Shown piece after piece: positions 1 through 10,961 of a stretch of 64,000 nt of DNA. The stretch is from contig NZ_CP114278.1 in the NCBI RefSeq assembly GCF_027105095.1, positions 2,636,001 through 2,700,000 on the forward strand, given 5' to 3'. The stretch is from Brevundimonas vesicularis. Its GTDB lineage: Bacteria; Pseudomonadota; Alphaproteobacteria; Caulobacterales; Caulobacteraceae. Position 1 is the stretch's first letter; each line of letters opens with the position of its first letter. The notes under the pieces were generated by a model that was not told where the DNA came from, ran no database searches, and was given only the letters and a program-made list of their open reading frames with translations. A program made the translations under genes and the position numbers.

Positions 1-564
1 AGCCTGCCCCTCCTCCCGGGCCGGACCTGCGGCGGCTGCGTCGAATGCTGCCGGGTCATTCCGCTGAACCTGCCGGAACTGGCCAAGCCGACGGGCGAGC
101 TGTGCGCCTATTGCGTCGACGGCGCCGGCTGTTCGGTCCACGCGATCCGGCCGAACACCTGCCGCGTCTGGTTCTGCCTGTGGCGTGTGGTCGAGCTGTC
201 CGACGACTGGCGACCGGATCGCAGCGGCGTCATCGTCCGTCCCGACGGGGTCGAGGACGGGGTCATCACCCTGTATGTCCTGCGCCGCTCCGACTTCCTG
301 GCCTCGACCGACTTCTTCGTGACCGTCGCCGGCTGGATCGCGGAAGGCATTGAGGTGGCGCTCAGCATTGCCGGCCCCGTCGGAACCTATCCGGCCCGCG
401 CCGTCGTCACCGACTGGCTGCGTCCGGCCATCGAGGATGGCGACACCGACGCCTTCACGACCCGCGTCCTCATGTCCCTCGACCGGCTGGCCGAATACGA
501 CTTTCAGCCGGACGGCGTCGTCGCGCGATATGCGGTGACGCTTTCCGGCTCGCAGGCGATCTAA
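1..564 (+). CDS. YkgJ-like cysteine-cluster protein (5' end missing)
   Basis: The frame is open from the first base, so the true start lies outside the window; 187 residues and the stop are present. Near the visible N-terminus is CGGCVECC, followed by a CxxC (CAYC), a further Cys in GCSVH, and TCRVWFC. This dense cysteine pattern is typical of the YkgJ/UPF0153 zinc- or iron-chelating family, whose exact role is unknown. The C-terminal two thirds lack cysteines and give no clear fold clue. It converges on tdh with about 40 bp between stops. Family assignment rests on the cysteine pattern only. Confidence 0.7.
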   Translation, partial: SLPLLPGRTCGGCVECCRVIPLNLPELAKPTGELCAYCVDGAGCSVHAIRPNTCRVWFCLWRVVELSDDWRPDRSGVIVRPDGVEDGVITLYVLRRSDFLASTDFFVTVAGWIAEGIEVALSIAGPVGTYPARAVVTDWLRPAIEDGDTDAFTTRVLMSLDRLAEYDFQPDGVVARYAVTLSGSQAI

Positions 565-604
565 CCGCAGCTCGCCAACTGGCCTAGACCAAGGGTTTAA
601 GGCT

Positions 605-1657
605 TCAGGCGGCCTTGTCCCAGTCCAGCACGACCTTGCCCGACTGGCCCGACTTCATGGCTTCGAAGCCTTCGCGGTAGTCGGCGTAACCCAGGCGGTG
701 CGTGATCAGCGGGCTGAGGTCCAGGCCGGCTTTCAGCAGCCCCAGCATCTTGCGCCAGGTGGTGAACATCTCGCGCCCATAGACGCCCTTGATGGTCAGG
801 GCCTTCAGGATGATCGCGCCCCAGTCGGTTTCCATCGGCTTGCCGGGAATGCCCAGCAGCGCCATGCCGCCGCCCATGATCAGGGTGTCGACGCACTGTT
901 TGAAGGCGATGGGCGAGCCCGACATCTCCAGCGCCACGTCAAACCCGACCTTCAGACCCAGCTCCTTCATCACGTCGTGGATGTCTTCCTTGGTGGTGTT
1001 CACGGTCCGCACACCCGGCGCGACCTTCTGCGCCAGCTCCAGCCGGAAGTCGTTGATGTCGGTCAGGACCACGGTGCGCGCGCCCGCATGACGCGCCACG
1101 GCCGCGGCCATCATGCCGATGGGGCCAGCGCCGGTGACCAGCACGTCCTCGCCCAGCAGGTCGAATTGCTGGGCCGTATGCACCGCATTGCCGAACGGAT
1201 CGAGGATCGAGCCGATCTCATAGGGGACGTCGTCCGGCAGTTCGATGACGTTGAAGGCCGGCGCCACGACGAACTCGGCGAAGGCGCCCTGACGGTTCAC
1301 GCCGATGCCGCGCGTCTGCGGGTCCAGGTGGAAATGGCCGGCGCGGGCAGCTTCCGAGTTCAGGTCGATGACGTGGCCCTCGGCCGAGACGCGCTGGCCG
1401 ATCTTCAACGGGCGATCAACGTCCTTGCCGATGGCGACGATCTCGCCGGCGAACTCGTGGCCGGTGATCATCGGGGTCGGCACGTTTTTCTGGGACCATT
1501 CGTCCCAGTTCCAGATGTGGATGTCGGTGCCGCAGACGGCGGTGCGATGCACCCGGATCAGCACATCCTCCGGCCCCGCCTCGGGGATCGGCGCGTCGAT
1601 CAGTTCCAGGCCGACGCCGGGCGCGGTCTTGGCCAGGGCCTTCATCGTGTCGGTCAT
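605..1657 (-). CDS. tdh: L-threonine 3-dehydrogenase
   Basis: A 350-residue zinc-type medium-chain dehydrogenase that oxidises L-threonine with NAD+ to 2-amino-3-ketobutyrate in the cytoplasm. Visible are the catalytic-zinc cysteine in TAVCGTDIHIWNWDEW (Cys42), the GHEFAGEIV motif, and the Rossmann GAGPIGMMAAAVA segment. Length matches the family (about 341-350). It lies 105 bp downstream of kbl on the same strand, the usual kbl-tdh pairing for threonine-to-glycine conversion. Oddity: the lobe that carries four structural-zinc cysteines in the E. coli enzyme here reads GHVIDLNSEAARAGHFHLD and has no cysteine, so the structural zinc is probably absent. Confidence 0.93.
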   Translation of the reverse strand: MTDTMKALAKTAPGVGLELIDAPIPEAGPEDVLIRVHRTAVCGTDIHIWNWDEWSQKNVPTPMITGHEFAGEIVAIGKDVDRPLKIGQRVSAEGHVIDLNSEAARAGHFHLDPQTRGIGVNRQGAFAEFVVAPAFNVIELPDDVPYEIGSILDPFGNAVHTAQQFDLLGEDVLVTGAGPIGMMAAAVARHAGARTVVLTDINDFRLELAQKVAPGVRTVNTTKEDIHDVMKELGLKVGFDVALEMSGSPIAFKQCVDTLIMGGGMALLGIPGKPMETDWGAIILKALTIKGVYGREMFTTWRKMLGLLKAGLDLSPLITHRLGYADYREGFEAMKSGQSGKVVLDWDKAA

Positions 1658-1762
1658 TGTCTAAACTCCCTGAAATCGTGGCTCCGGGTTCATCCCGAAA
1701 CCGGCGGCTGAGGCCCCACGCCTCCTCGCCGCTTGGCTTTCGTCGATGGCGCGCGAAAAGGG

Positions 1763-2953
1763 CTAAATGACGCCCAGCTCCCGGCCCGCCTGGGTGAACA
1801 CTTCGACCGTACGGTCAATCTGTTCGAAGGTATGGGCGGCCGACATCTGTGTGCGGATGCGGGCCTGGCCACGCGGCACGACGGGGAACGAGAACCCGAT
1901 CACATAGACGCCCAGCTCCAACGCCCGAGCCGCGAAATCCTGCGCCAGTTTGGCGTCGCCCAGCATGACCGGGATGATCGGATGTTCGCCGTCCAGCAGG
2001 GTGAAGCCCGCGTCCGACATGGCCCCGCGATAGCGATGGGCGTTGGCCGACAGGCGGGTGCGCAAAGCGTCGCCCTCCGTCCCTTGCGCGATACGGATCG
2101 CTTCCAGGCTGGACCCGCACACGGCCGGCGCCAGGGCGTTGGAGAACAGATAGGGTCGCGCCCGCTGTTTCAGCAGTTCGACCACCGACTTCTTCGCACA
2201 GATGAAGCCGCCCATGGCGCCGCCCAGGGCCTTGCCGAAGGTGCCGGTGACGAAATCCACGTCGACACCGTGATGTGCGAACGAGCCCTTGCCTTGCGGG
2301 CCAAGGAAGCCCGTCGCGTGACAATCGTCCACCATGATCAGGGCGTCGTATTTGTCGGCCAATGCCCGGATCTCGTCCAGCTTGGCGATATAGCCGTCCA
2401 TCGAGAAGGCGCCGTCGGTGGCGATGATGATGTCGCGGGCGCCGGCCGCGCGGGCCTCCTTCAGACGGCTCTCCAGCTCGTCCATGTCCGAGTTGGCGAA
2501 GCGATAGCGTTTGGCCTTGCACAGCCGCACCCCGTCGATGATCGAGGCGTGATTCAGGCTGTCGGAGACGATGGCGTCGTTCTCGCCCAGCAGCGGCTCG
2601 AACAGACCGCCGTTGGCGTCAAAGGCGGCGGCGAACAGGATGGCGTCCTCGAAACCGAGATAGGCGGCGATGGCCGCTTCCAGTTCCTTGTGGATCTCCA
2701 AAGTGCCGCAGATGAAGCGCACGGACGCGGTGCCCGCGCCCCACTTCGCTTGCGCCGCCATCCCGGCCTGGGTCACGCGCTCGTCGCCGGCCAGGCCAAG
2801 ATAGTTGTTGGCGCAGAAGTTCAACACGTCGCGTCCGGCGACCTGGATCACCGGCCCCTGGCGCGAGGCGATGATGCGTTCGGGCTTGGTCAGGCCCTGG
2901 GCGTCGATCTCGGACAGTTCGCCGGCGACGCGGTCATAGAAGCTCTGGGTCAT
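1763..2953 (-). CDS. kbl: Glycine C-acetyltransferase (2-amino-3-ketobutyrate CoA ligase)
   Basis: A 396-residue PLP-dependent alpha-oxoamine synthase that splits 2-amino-3-ketobutyrate with CoA into glycine and acetyl-CoA. Recognisable are NFCANNYLGLAGD near the N-terminus, the AFDANGG and DSLNHASIIDG segments, the MVDDCHATGF aspartate motif that contacts the pyridine ring, and the Schiff-base lysine in TFGKALGGAMGG. Length is the family norm (about 396-398). It is the first gene of the kbl-tdh pair and probably co-transcribed with tdh, since threonine dehydrogenase supplies its unstable substrate. Confidence 0.95.
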   Translation of the reverse strand: MTQSFYDRVAGELSEIDAQGLTKPERIIASRQGPVIQVAGRDVLNFCANNYLGLAGDERVTQAGMAAQAKWGAGTASVRFICGTLEIHKELEAAIAAYLGFEDAILFAAAFDANGGLFEPLLGENDAIVSDSLNHASIIDGVRLCKAKRYRFANSDMDELESRLKEARAAGARDIIIATDGAFSMDGYIAKLDEIRALADKYDALIMVDDCHATGFLGPQGKGSFAHHGVDVDFVTGTFGKALGGAMGGFICAKKSVVELLKQRARPYLFSNALAPAVCGSSLEAIRIAQGTEGDALRTRLSANAHRYRGAMSDAGFTLLDGEHPIIPVMLGDAKLAQDFAARALELGVYVIGFSFPVVPRGQARIRTQMSAAHTFEQIDRTVEVFTQAGRELGVI

Positions 2954-2995
2954 GGGCCGCGACCTACGCCGATTTTCGATCGGTTTCCACCCGCC

Positions 2996-3910
2996 TCAGG
3001 TCTCTGGGGCCGGGTTGGCCTCGGCCCGGATCGGACTGACACGAATGCGGCCGCCGCAGGGGCTGAACGAGAACGGCAGGCTGACGGCGGCGGTATCGCT
3101 GGGCGCGGTGACCTTTATCGCAGCGGCGTCGGGACATGTCTTTTGCATGGCTTCATTGGGCACGACGCTCCAGGCCATTTCGAAATAGGCCTTGGCCCGG
3201 GGCGCCAGTTGAACCGGCGTCGGGGCCTGACCTTGACGGAAATAGCTTCCGGGACTCTGTTCGGCGCGGATGGACGACAAGTTGCGTCCGCGCGCGTCCT
3301 GCAAGGTCACTGTCGGATAGCCGGTCAGACTGCAGGCCTGGGTTCCGATATTCTGAAAACTGAAGTTGCTGACCCGGTTTCCCGCGCCAGCATCCCCGTC
3401 GCCTGCCCCCAGCGTCAGTTGCGGCCCCTTGCAGGGCAGCGCAGCCGGCAAGACCCCGCCGGCCGCCTCGGTCCGCGTCTGACCTGGCGTCGGCAGCGGG
3501 CCCGGCGTCGCATCAGCCCCGGGGATCGGCCGCGAGCAGCGCTCCAGCACCGCGACACCGGTCGTGCCGTCCGGCCCCAGTCGGCTCAGCGTCCCGCTCT
3601 CTTGCCCATCGCGCGTCGCCGTCCACCATTCCACCCCGCCGCCGACATAGCGCGCGCCGCTGGCGGCCTGCACTGACCGCAAAGCATAGGTCTGGTTCTG
3701 ATGGGTCAGCTTGGCGTTGTCGCTGTCGACATACTGGACCTGAAGCGTCGCGCCGCTTTCGCAGGCATAGCCGACCGAGGGCGCATTGGATGCAGGCGCG
3801 GCCGACGGTTCGACCGGCGCGGCGGGCTGTTGGGGCTCGGTGCGAGAGCAGGCTGCGGCGCCGGTCAGGGCGGCGATGGCGACGAATGCGGTCAGGCGGT
3901 GCGACATCAT
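2996..3910 (-). CDS. Lipoprotein with MliC-like and DUF4232-like domains
   Basis: A 304-residue protein with an N-terminal lipoprotein-type signal (hydrophobic run ending TGAAAC, Cys21), then a Pro/Ala-rich linker. Residues about 47-125 (YACESGATLQVQYVDSDNAKLT ... YVGGGVEWWT) resemble the MliC/PliC family of C-type lysozyme inhibitors. Residues about 160-300 (with AGNRVSNFSFQNIGTQACSL and GYPTVTLQD) resemble DUF4232. The protein is probably anchored in the periplasm or outer membrane. Two adjacent Met codons (3908-3910 and 3905-3907) can serve as the start. The two-domain combination suggests protection against cell-wall hydrolases, but that is inference. Confidence 0.75.
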   Translation of the reverse strand: MMSHRLTAFVAIAALTGAAACSRTEPQQPAAPVEPSAAPASNAPSVGYACESGATLQVQYVDSDNAKLTHQNQTYALRSVQAASGARYVGGGVEWWTATRDGQESGTLSRLGPDGTTGVAVLERCSRPIPGADATPGPLPTPGQTRTEAAGGVLPAALPCKGPQLTLGAGDGDAGAGNRVSNFSFQNIGTQACSLTGYPTVTLQDARGRNLSSIRAEQSPGSYFRQGQAPTPVQLAPRAKAYFEMAWSVVPNEAMQKTCPDAAAIKVTAPSDTAAVSLPFSFSPCGGRIRVSPIRAEANPAPET

Positions 3911-3962
3911 GTCATGTCCTCTGGTTTCGCCTTCAACGGCCCAACCTAAGCAAAGGCTCCGC

Positions 3963-4385
3963 TTAATGCCCCGCTTTCGGCGTCTCCATCAGCTCGATCA
4001 ATACGCCGCCCATGTCACGCGGATGCAGGAAGACGACCGGCGTCCCATGCGCCCCGATGCGCGGTTCGCCGGTCCCCAGGATCGTCACGCCCTTGGCCCG
4101 CATCTCGGCGACGGCGGCGTGGATGTCGGCGACCTCGAAACAGACGTGGTGCTGGCCGCCCTTGGGATTTTTGGCCAGGAAGCCGACGATGGGACTGGTG
4201 TCGTCATAGGGTTCGATCAGCTCGATCTGAGCCGTCGGCGTATCCACGAAACAGACCTTCACCCCTTGCGCCAGCAGGTCGAAGGGTTCGCCGATCTTCG
4301 TCGCGCCGAGGATATCGCGATACAGTTTGATCGAGTCGGCGATGGATGGCGTCGCGACGCCGACGTGGTTCAGGGCGCCGATCAT
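3963..4385 (-). CDS. mce: Methylmalonyl-CoA epimerase
   Basis: A 140-residue vicinal-oxygen-chelate protein starting [14 protein letters not shown]. It interconverts (S)- and (R)-methylmalonyl-CoA between propionyl-CoA carboxylase and the mutase. Metal-ligand motifs are visible: LNHVGVA (His), QIELIEP (Glu), [10 protein letters not shown] (His) and GVLIELME (Glu). Its ATG overlaps the mutB stop by 4 bp (4382-4385), which fixes the start: upstream in-frame sequence is only the complement-phase readthrough of mutB. It is the last gene of the propionate cluster. Confidence 0.95.
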   Translation of the reverse strand: MIGALNHVGVATPSIADSIKLYRDILGATKIGEPFDLLAQGVKVCFVDTPTAQIELIEPYDDTSPIVGFLAKNPKGGQHHVCFEVADIHAAVAEMRAKGVTILGTGEPRIGAHGTPVVFLHPRDMGGVLIELMETPKAGH

Positions 4386-6541
4386 GACTTGTCCTTGTCG
4401 GGGGTCGGCTGGGCGTAACCCAGACGCTGGTTCAGCTTCTCGATCAGGTCCACCGCCGTATCGGCGATGGCCGAACCGGGCGGATAGACCGCGGCCGCGC
4501 CCATATCGAGCAGAGGCTGGACGTCGGACGGCGGGATCACGCCGCCGACCACGATCATGATGTCGGGCCGGCCCAGTTTCTCCAGCTCGGCCTTCAACTC
4601 GGGCACCAGCGTCAGATGCCCTGCCGCCAGCGATGATGCGCCGACCGCGTGAACGCCCTTCTCGACCGCTTCTTGAGCAGCCTCCGACGGTGTCTGGAAC
4701 AGGCTGCCGGCCGTGACGTCGAAGCCCAGATCGCCGTATCCGGTCGCGACGACCTTTTGGCCCCGGTCGTGTCCGTCCTGTCCCAGTTTGGCGATCAGAA
4801 TGCGCGGCGGGCCGCCGTCGTTCTCGACGAAGGTCGCCACCATCTCGCGGGCGCGGGCGAAGCGGGCGTCGGTCCCCGCCTCCTTGGCGTATACGCCCGA
4901 AACGGTCTGGACCGTGGCCACGTGGCGGCCGAAGGCGGCCTCCAGCGCGTCGGAAATCTCTCCTACCGTCGCCTTGGCGCGGGCGGCCTGAACCGCCAGC
5001 TCCAGCAGGTTGGCGTTCCCGCGCGCCCCCGCGGTCAGGGCGTTCAGCGCCGCATCGGTCGCCGCCTGATCCCGCTCGGCGCGCAGGCGCTTCAGCTTGT
5101 CGATCTGGGCGGCAAGCACCGCCGCATTGTCGACCTTCAGCATCGGAATGTCGTCGACGACGGGGTTCAGATATTTGTTCACCCCGACCACCGTCTGCTG
5201 ACCAGTGTCGATCCTGGCCTGGGTCTTGGCGGCGGACTCCTCGATCCGCAGCTTGGGGATGCCGGCTTCGATCGCCTTGGCCATTCCGCCCAGGGCCTCG
5301 ACCTCGGCCATATGGGCGCGCGCCCGTTCGGCCAGTTCGTGCGTCAGCCGCTCGACATAGAAGCTGCCGCCCCAGGGATCGATGACCCGCGTCAGACCCG
5401 TCTCCTGCTGCAACAGGATCTGGGTGTTGCGCGCGATCCGGGCCGAAAAGTCGGTCGGCAGCGCCAGGGCCTCGTCCAGCGCATTGGTGTGCAGGCTCTG
5501 CGTCTGGCCGCCCGCCGCCGCCATGGCCTCGACCATTGTGCGGGGCACATTGTTGAACACGTCCTGCGCCGCCAGCGACCAGCCCGAAGTCTGGCAGTGG
5601 GCGCGCAGGGACAGCGACTTGGGATCGACCCCGCCCTCTTTCCTGACCGCCTCGGCCCACAGCAGGCGGCCGGCACGCATCTTGGCCACCTCCATGAAAT
5701 AGTTCATGCCGATGGCCCAGAAGAAGCTCAAGCGCGGCGCGAACCGGTCGATCGGCATCCCCGCCGCGACGCCCGCGCGCAGATATTCGATCCCGTCCGC
5801 CAGGGTGTAGGCCAGCTCGATATCCGCCGAGGCTCCCGCCTCCTGCATGTGGTAGCCGCTGATCGAGATCGAGTTGAACTTCGGCGTCTCCTGCGCCGTC
5901 CAGGCGAAGATGTCCGCGATGATCCTCATCGAGGGCTCGGGCGGATAGATGTAGGTGTTGCGGACCATGAACTCCTTCAGAATGTCGTTCTGAATGGTCC
6001 CGGTCAGCTTGGCGTGCGGCACGCCCTGTTCTTCCGCCGCGACGACATAGAGGGCCAGGATCGGCAGCACCGCCCCGTTCATCGTCATCGACACCGACAT
6101 CTGGTCCAGCGGGATCCCGTCGAACAGGGTCCGCATGTCATAGATGCTGTCGATGGCGACGCCCGCCATGCCGACGTCGCCCTTCACCCGCGGGTGGTCG
6201 CTGTCATAGCCCCGGTGCGTCGCCAGATCGAAGGCGATGCTCAGCCCCTTCTGACCGGCCGCCAGGTTGCGTCTATAGAAGGCGTTGGATTCCTCGGCGG
6301 TCGAGAAGCCGGCGTACTGGCGGATCGTCCAGGGATTGCCCGCATACATGGTCGGATAAGGACCACGCACGAACGGCGCGAACCCCGGCAGGCCATGCGG
6401 ATGATCCAGCGCGTCCGTACTGTCGGGACCATATGCGGTCTCGACCGTCAGTCCCTCGGGCGTCAGCCAAGGATCGCGCATCGGCCCCTGCCCCGTCGCA
6501 TCGAGGTTCAGGGCGATCTTGCTGAAGTCGGGGAAACTCAT
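4382..6541 (-). CDS. mutB: Methylmalonyl-CoA mutase, B12-binding large subunit
   Basis: A 719-residue adenosylcobalamin-dependent mutase converting (R)-methylmalonyl-CoA to succinyl-CoA. The N-terminal TIM barrel shows [17 protein letters not shown] and the substrate-tunnel segment [11 protein letters not shown]; the C-terminal B12 domain carries the DxHxxG cobalt-ligand motif in [13 protein letters not shown] and the later GGVIPP loop. Length matches the catalytic subunit (about 715-730). It overlaps mutA upstream by 4 bp and mce downstream by 4 bp, so the three are translationally coupled. Confidence 0.97.
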   Translation of the reverse strand: MSFPDFSKIALNLDATGQGPMRDPWLTPEGLTVETAYGPDSTDALDHPHGLPGFAPFVRGPYPTMYAGNPWTIRQYAGFSTAEESNAFYRRNLAAGQKGLSIAFDLATHRGYDSDHPRVKGDVGMAGVAIDSIYDMRTLFDGIPLDQMSVSMTMNGAVLPILALYVVAAEEQGVPHAKLTGTIQNDILKEFMVRNTYIYPPEPSMRIIADIFAWTAQETPKFNSISISGYHMQEAGASADIELAYTLADGIEYLRAGVAAGMPIDRFAPRLSFFWAIGMNYFMEVAKMRAGRLLWAEAVRKEGGVDPKSLSLRAHCQTSGWSLAAQDVFNNVPRTMVEAMAAAGGQTQSLHTNALDEALALPTDFSARIARNTQILLQQETGLTRVIDPWGGSFYVERLTHELAERARAHMAEVEALGGMAKAIEAGIPKLRIEESAAKTQARIDTGQQTVVGVNKYLNPVVDDIPMLKVDNAAVLAAQIDKLKRLRAERDQAATDAALNALTAGARGNANLLELAVQAARAKATVGEISDALEAAFGRHVATVQTVSGVYAKEAGTDARFARAREMVATFVENDGGPPRILIAKLGQDGHDRGQKVVATGYGDLGFDVTAGSLFQTPSEAAQEAVEKGVHAVGASSLAAGHLTLVPELKAELEKLGRPDIMIVVGGVIPPSDVQPLLDMGAAAVYPPGSAIADTAVDLIEKLNQRLGYAQPTPDKDKS

Positions 6542-7992
6542 TGAGCCGCCTCCTCGAAGGCCGCGGCGAACCGGATCGGAGACAGGGGCTCCACCCCATC
6601 CGTCATTCCGGGGCTACGCGAAGCGGAGAATCCGGAACCCAGGGGTTCGAGATGCGGTCCTGGGTTCCGGGTTCGCTCTTCGAGCGCCCCGGAAGGACGA
6701 TCAGATTCAACCGGCGCCAGACGGGGCTCAGGATCGATATATTTGGTCACGCCGATGATTTGGGCCGCACCGTTCGTCAGCGCGGCCTCGCGGATCGCGC
6801 GGGCGCGAGCGATGCGGGGCTGGATGACCGAACCCTTCAGGGCTTCGACCAGACCGCCCTCGGCCTCGATCATCTGGAACTCGGCCCAGCCGGCCTCCGT
6901 GAGGTCCCGCGTCCGGGCGTCCAGATACCAGGAGCCGGCGGCCGGATCGTCGACCCGTCCCAGATTGGCCTCTTCCATCAGGACCAGCTGGGTGTTCCTA
7001 GCCTGTCGCCGCGCAAAGGCGTCTGACGTTCCGGAGGCGCGGGTGAAGCCATCCAGCACCACGACATCCGCCCCACCGACTGCGCCGGCGAAGCCCGCCG
7101 CCGTCAGCCGCAGCAGATTGGGCCAGGGATCGCGCGCCGACAGCATCCGCCGCGACGAGCGCGCTTCGATCACCGCCGGAACATCCACGTCGAACGCCTT
7201 CGTCAGGCTGGCCCAGACCAGCCGCATGGCCCGAACCTTGGCCAGGCTGTCGAAATATTCCGCATCGACCGACAGGCCGACAACGGTGCCGCGCAAAGCC
7301 GCCTCGACCGACATCCCGGCCTCCACCGCCGCCTTCGCATGGGCCACGACGCTGGACGCCGCAAAGGCGAGCTCCTGCGCCGCCGATCCGCCGGCCTCGT
7401 GCGCTACACGCCCGCTGGCCATGAAGAAGGTCGCGTCGGGATATGCGCCCGCATGACGCGCCGCCGTATTGGCCGCCAGGCTCAGATGCTCTTCCACCGA
7501 CCGCGGCGCCCCGCCCGCCCCTGCGAAGGCCGAGACCGGGTCCATATGGAATCTCAGCTTGGCGCGCGGAGACCCCTTGGCGACGACCGCCAGGGCGTTG
7601 GCCGCATCCGGCCCGTCGATCCCGGCGTCCAGCGCGACGGGCGCCAACTCCAGCGCCACGCCTTCCAGCGCCCGGCCCAAGGGCGCGGAATCCGCCAGCA
7701 CCCGCCCCTTCAGCACCACCGAGGCCGCGCCATTCTCCAGATCGGTCAGGACGGCGGCGTTGACCGCCTCGGCATCGTCGCCCTCCACCAGCGTCCGCAG
7801 ATCCCAGGCCCGGCCTTCGGAGTCGGATGGACGCGGGGCGAAGATCGGCTGCACGCCCGTCGCGCCCGCATACAGCGGCCGCGTCACCAGTTGATCGGCG
7901 TCGAGATGCATCAGCGACTCGATCGGCCGATCCTTCAGCGCCTTCTGGGCCGCCTCGCGCCATTCGAGGGGCGTGGGTGTGGGGAAGGTCAT
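6538..7992 (-). CDS. mutA: Methylmalonyl-CoA mutase small subunit, with in-frame repeat insertion
   Basis: A 484-residue barrel-only subunit that pairs with MutB; the DxHxxG cobalamin motif is absent, as expected for the non-catalytic subunit. I start it at [16 protein letters not shown] (ATG 7990-7992) because the 35 in-frame codons upstream lie in the palindromic repeat 8020-8142. Near the C-terminus, after [12 protein letters not shown], a 33-codon stretch (6601-6699) is a palindromic repeat element read in frame and giving low-complexity sequence with [14 protein letters not shown]; the normal tail resumes with [16 protein letters not shown]. The stop overlaps the mutB start by 4 bp. Confidence 0.92.
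   Translation of the reverse strand: MTFPTPTPLEWREAAQKALKDRPIESLMHLDADQLVTRPLYAGATGVQPIFAPRPSDSEGRAWDLRTLVEGDDAEAVNAAVLTDLENGAASVVLKGRVLADSAPLGRALEGVALELAPVALDAGIDGPDAANALAVVAKGSPRAKLRFHMDPVSAFAGAGGAPRSVEEHLSLAANTAARHAGAYPDATFFMASGRVAHEAGGSAAQELAFAASSVVAHAKAAVEAGMSVEAALRGTVVGLSVDAEYFDSLAKVRAMRLVWASLTKAFDVDVPAVIEARSSRRMLSARDPWPNLLRLTAAGFAGAVGGADVVVLDGFTRASGTSDAFARRQARNTQLVLMEEANLGRVDDPAAGSWYLDARTRDLTEAGWAEFQMIEAEGGLVEALKGSVIQPRIARARAIREAALTNGAAQIIGVTKYIDPEPRLAPVESDRPSGALEERTRNPGPHLEPLGSGFSASRSPGMTDGVEPLSPIRFAAAFEEAAQ
6601..6699. repeat. Palindromic repeat element inside mutA (99 bp, in frame)
   Basis: The element begins CGTCATTCCGGGGC (6601-6614) and ends with its near-perfect inverse GCCCCGGAAGGACG (6686-6699, 13 of 14 paired). 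An inner perfect 12-bp inverted pair is CCGGAACCCAGG (6632-6643) with CCTGGGTTCCGG (6659-6670). It is 99 bp, exactly 33 codons, so the mutA frame is kept. The design resembles the intergenic palindromic repeats common in alphaproteobacteria, but here it is inside a coding region. Confidence 0.8.
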
Positions 7993-8019
7993 GCGCCCGC
8001 CTTCCCATCCGCGCGTCGT

Positions 8020-8142
8020 GAAGAACCCCTCCACCGCTTCGCGGTCCCCCTCACCGCAAGCGGGGAGGAGACAGGCTGTCGTCTCCTCCCCATGCAATGG
8101 GGAGGTGGCTCGGAGCGAAGCGGAGAGACGGAGGGGTTCTTC
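8020..8142. repeat. Intergenic palindromic repeat between pccA and mutA
   Basis: Outer inverted arms GAAGAACCCCTCC (8020-8032) and GGAGGGGTTCTTC (8130-8142) are perfect. Inner arms GGGGAGGAGAC (8062-8072) and GTCTCCTCCCC (8081-8091) are also perfect. The 123-bp unit fills nearly the whole gap between the pccA stop (8144) and the mutA start (7992) and would fold into a long mRNA hairpin between the two cistrons. It has no coding capacity and looks like a non-autonomous repeat family member. Confidence 0.75.
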
Positions 8143-8143
8143 A

Positions 8144-10123
<1,980 letters not shown>

Positions 10124-10201
10124 GGGAGACCTCTAAGTCGCTACGCAGCGAGAGTGATTAAGCGAGCTTGACAGGAACATTAATCGAACAAACATTGACG
10201 A

Positions 10202-10945
10202 ATGAAACCGGAGCGCGAAATGACTGATACAGCCAAAGCACCGACAGAAGCGGCGAATGACCCCGAGGCCAAGACGGGGAGTGATAAACCAAGCGCCGCC
10301 CGCCGAGATATACCTGGCAACCTGCTCTACACGACTACGCCTGGGTCGCTGAAGTCGGTTTTGGATCAAGTGCAAAAGGCGGAAGTTCCCGAGAAATTCT
10401 CGAAGGACTTCATCGCTCAGATTCTTGGAATTAAAGGCGGTTCGGCTGCCCAGCAAATTTCTACTCTGAAGCGCATGGGTCTTGTCGCTGCAGACGGAAC
10501 ACCCACCGAGCGTTATTCGCGCTTTAGAAGCGATATGGATCGATCCGCCGCTGCGCTGGAAGCATTGAAGGCCGGATACAACGCCATCTTTCAGAAGAAC
10601 ACGTTCGCCCACACCCTGTCCGACAGCGAAATCAAGGACATCGTGGCCCAGATCACTGGCCTGAAAAAGAACGACGCCATCGTCGGCTATATAACTGGCA
10701 CTTTTGATAGGATTAAGGGCTACATTACTGACAAAAATGCTGGAATTTCCTCGCCGAGAGAATCGGAAAACGCAGAACCTAGTCAAACAATGGATAGCAA
10801 TGGAAGCAGTCAATTCAGCAACGCATCGCCTATAGGTGGACTCAACTACGTCATAAATATAACCCTTCCACAGTCGAACAATATTGAGACCTACAATATG
10901 ATATTCAAAAGCCTTCGGGAGAACATTCTTGACTGGCACCGCTAG
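10202..10945 (+). CDS. DUF5343 family protein
   Basis: A 247-residue protein whose core (residues about 38-180: YTTTPGSLKSVLDQVQKAEV, QILGIKGGSAAQQISTLKRM, DGTPTERYSRFRSD, AIVGYITGTFDRIKGYI) matches the DUF5343 pattern, a helical, winged-helix-like family of unknown function. An alternative start is the ATG at 10220. The C-terminal 65 residues are Ser/Asn-rich and poorly conserved in appearance. The gene has visibly lower GC and different codon use from its neighbours, points against pccB and pccA, and is followed closely by a HEPN protein. Together they look like an acquired two-gene cassette. Confidence 0.8.
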   Translation: MKPEREMTDTAKAPTEAANDPEAKTGSDKPSAARRDIPGNLLYTTTPGSLKSVLDQVQKAEVPEKFSKDFIAQILGIKGGSAAQQISTLKRMGLVAADGTPTERYSRFRSDMDRSAAALEALKAGYNAIFQKNTFAHTLSDSEIKDIVAQITGLKKNDAIVGYITGTFDRIKGYITDKNAGISSPRESENAEPSQTMDSNGSSQFSNASPIGGLNYVINITLPQSNNIETYNMIFKSLRENILDWHR

Positions 10946-10961
10946 GTCCATAAGAGAGTTC

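Noticed and set aside
1733..3676. A 647-codon open frame on the plus strand opposite kbl and the lipoprotein gene
   Set aside because: High GC makes long antisense frames common; the minus-strand genes have clear families, and the plus-strand translation shows no domain.
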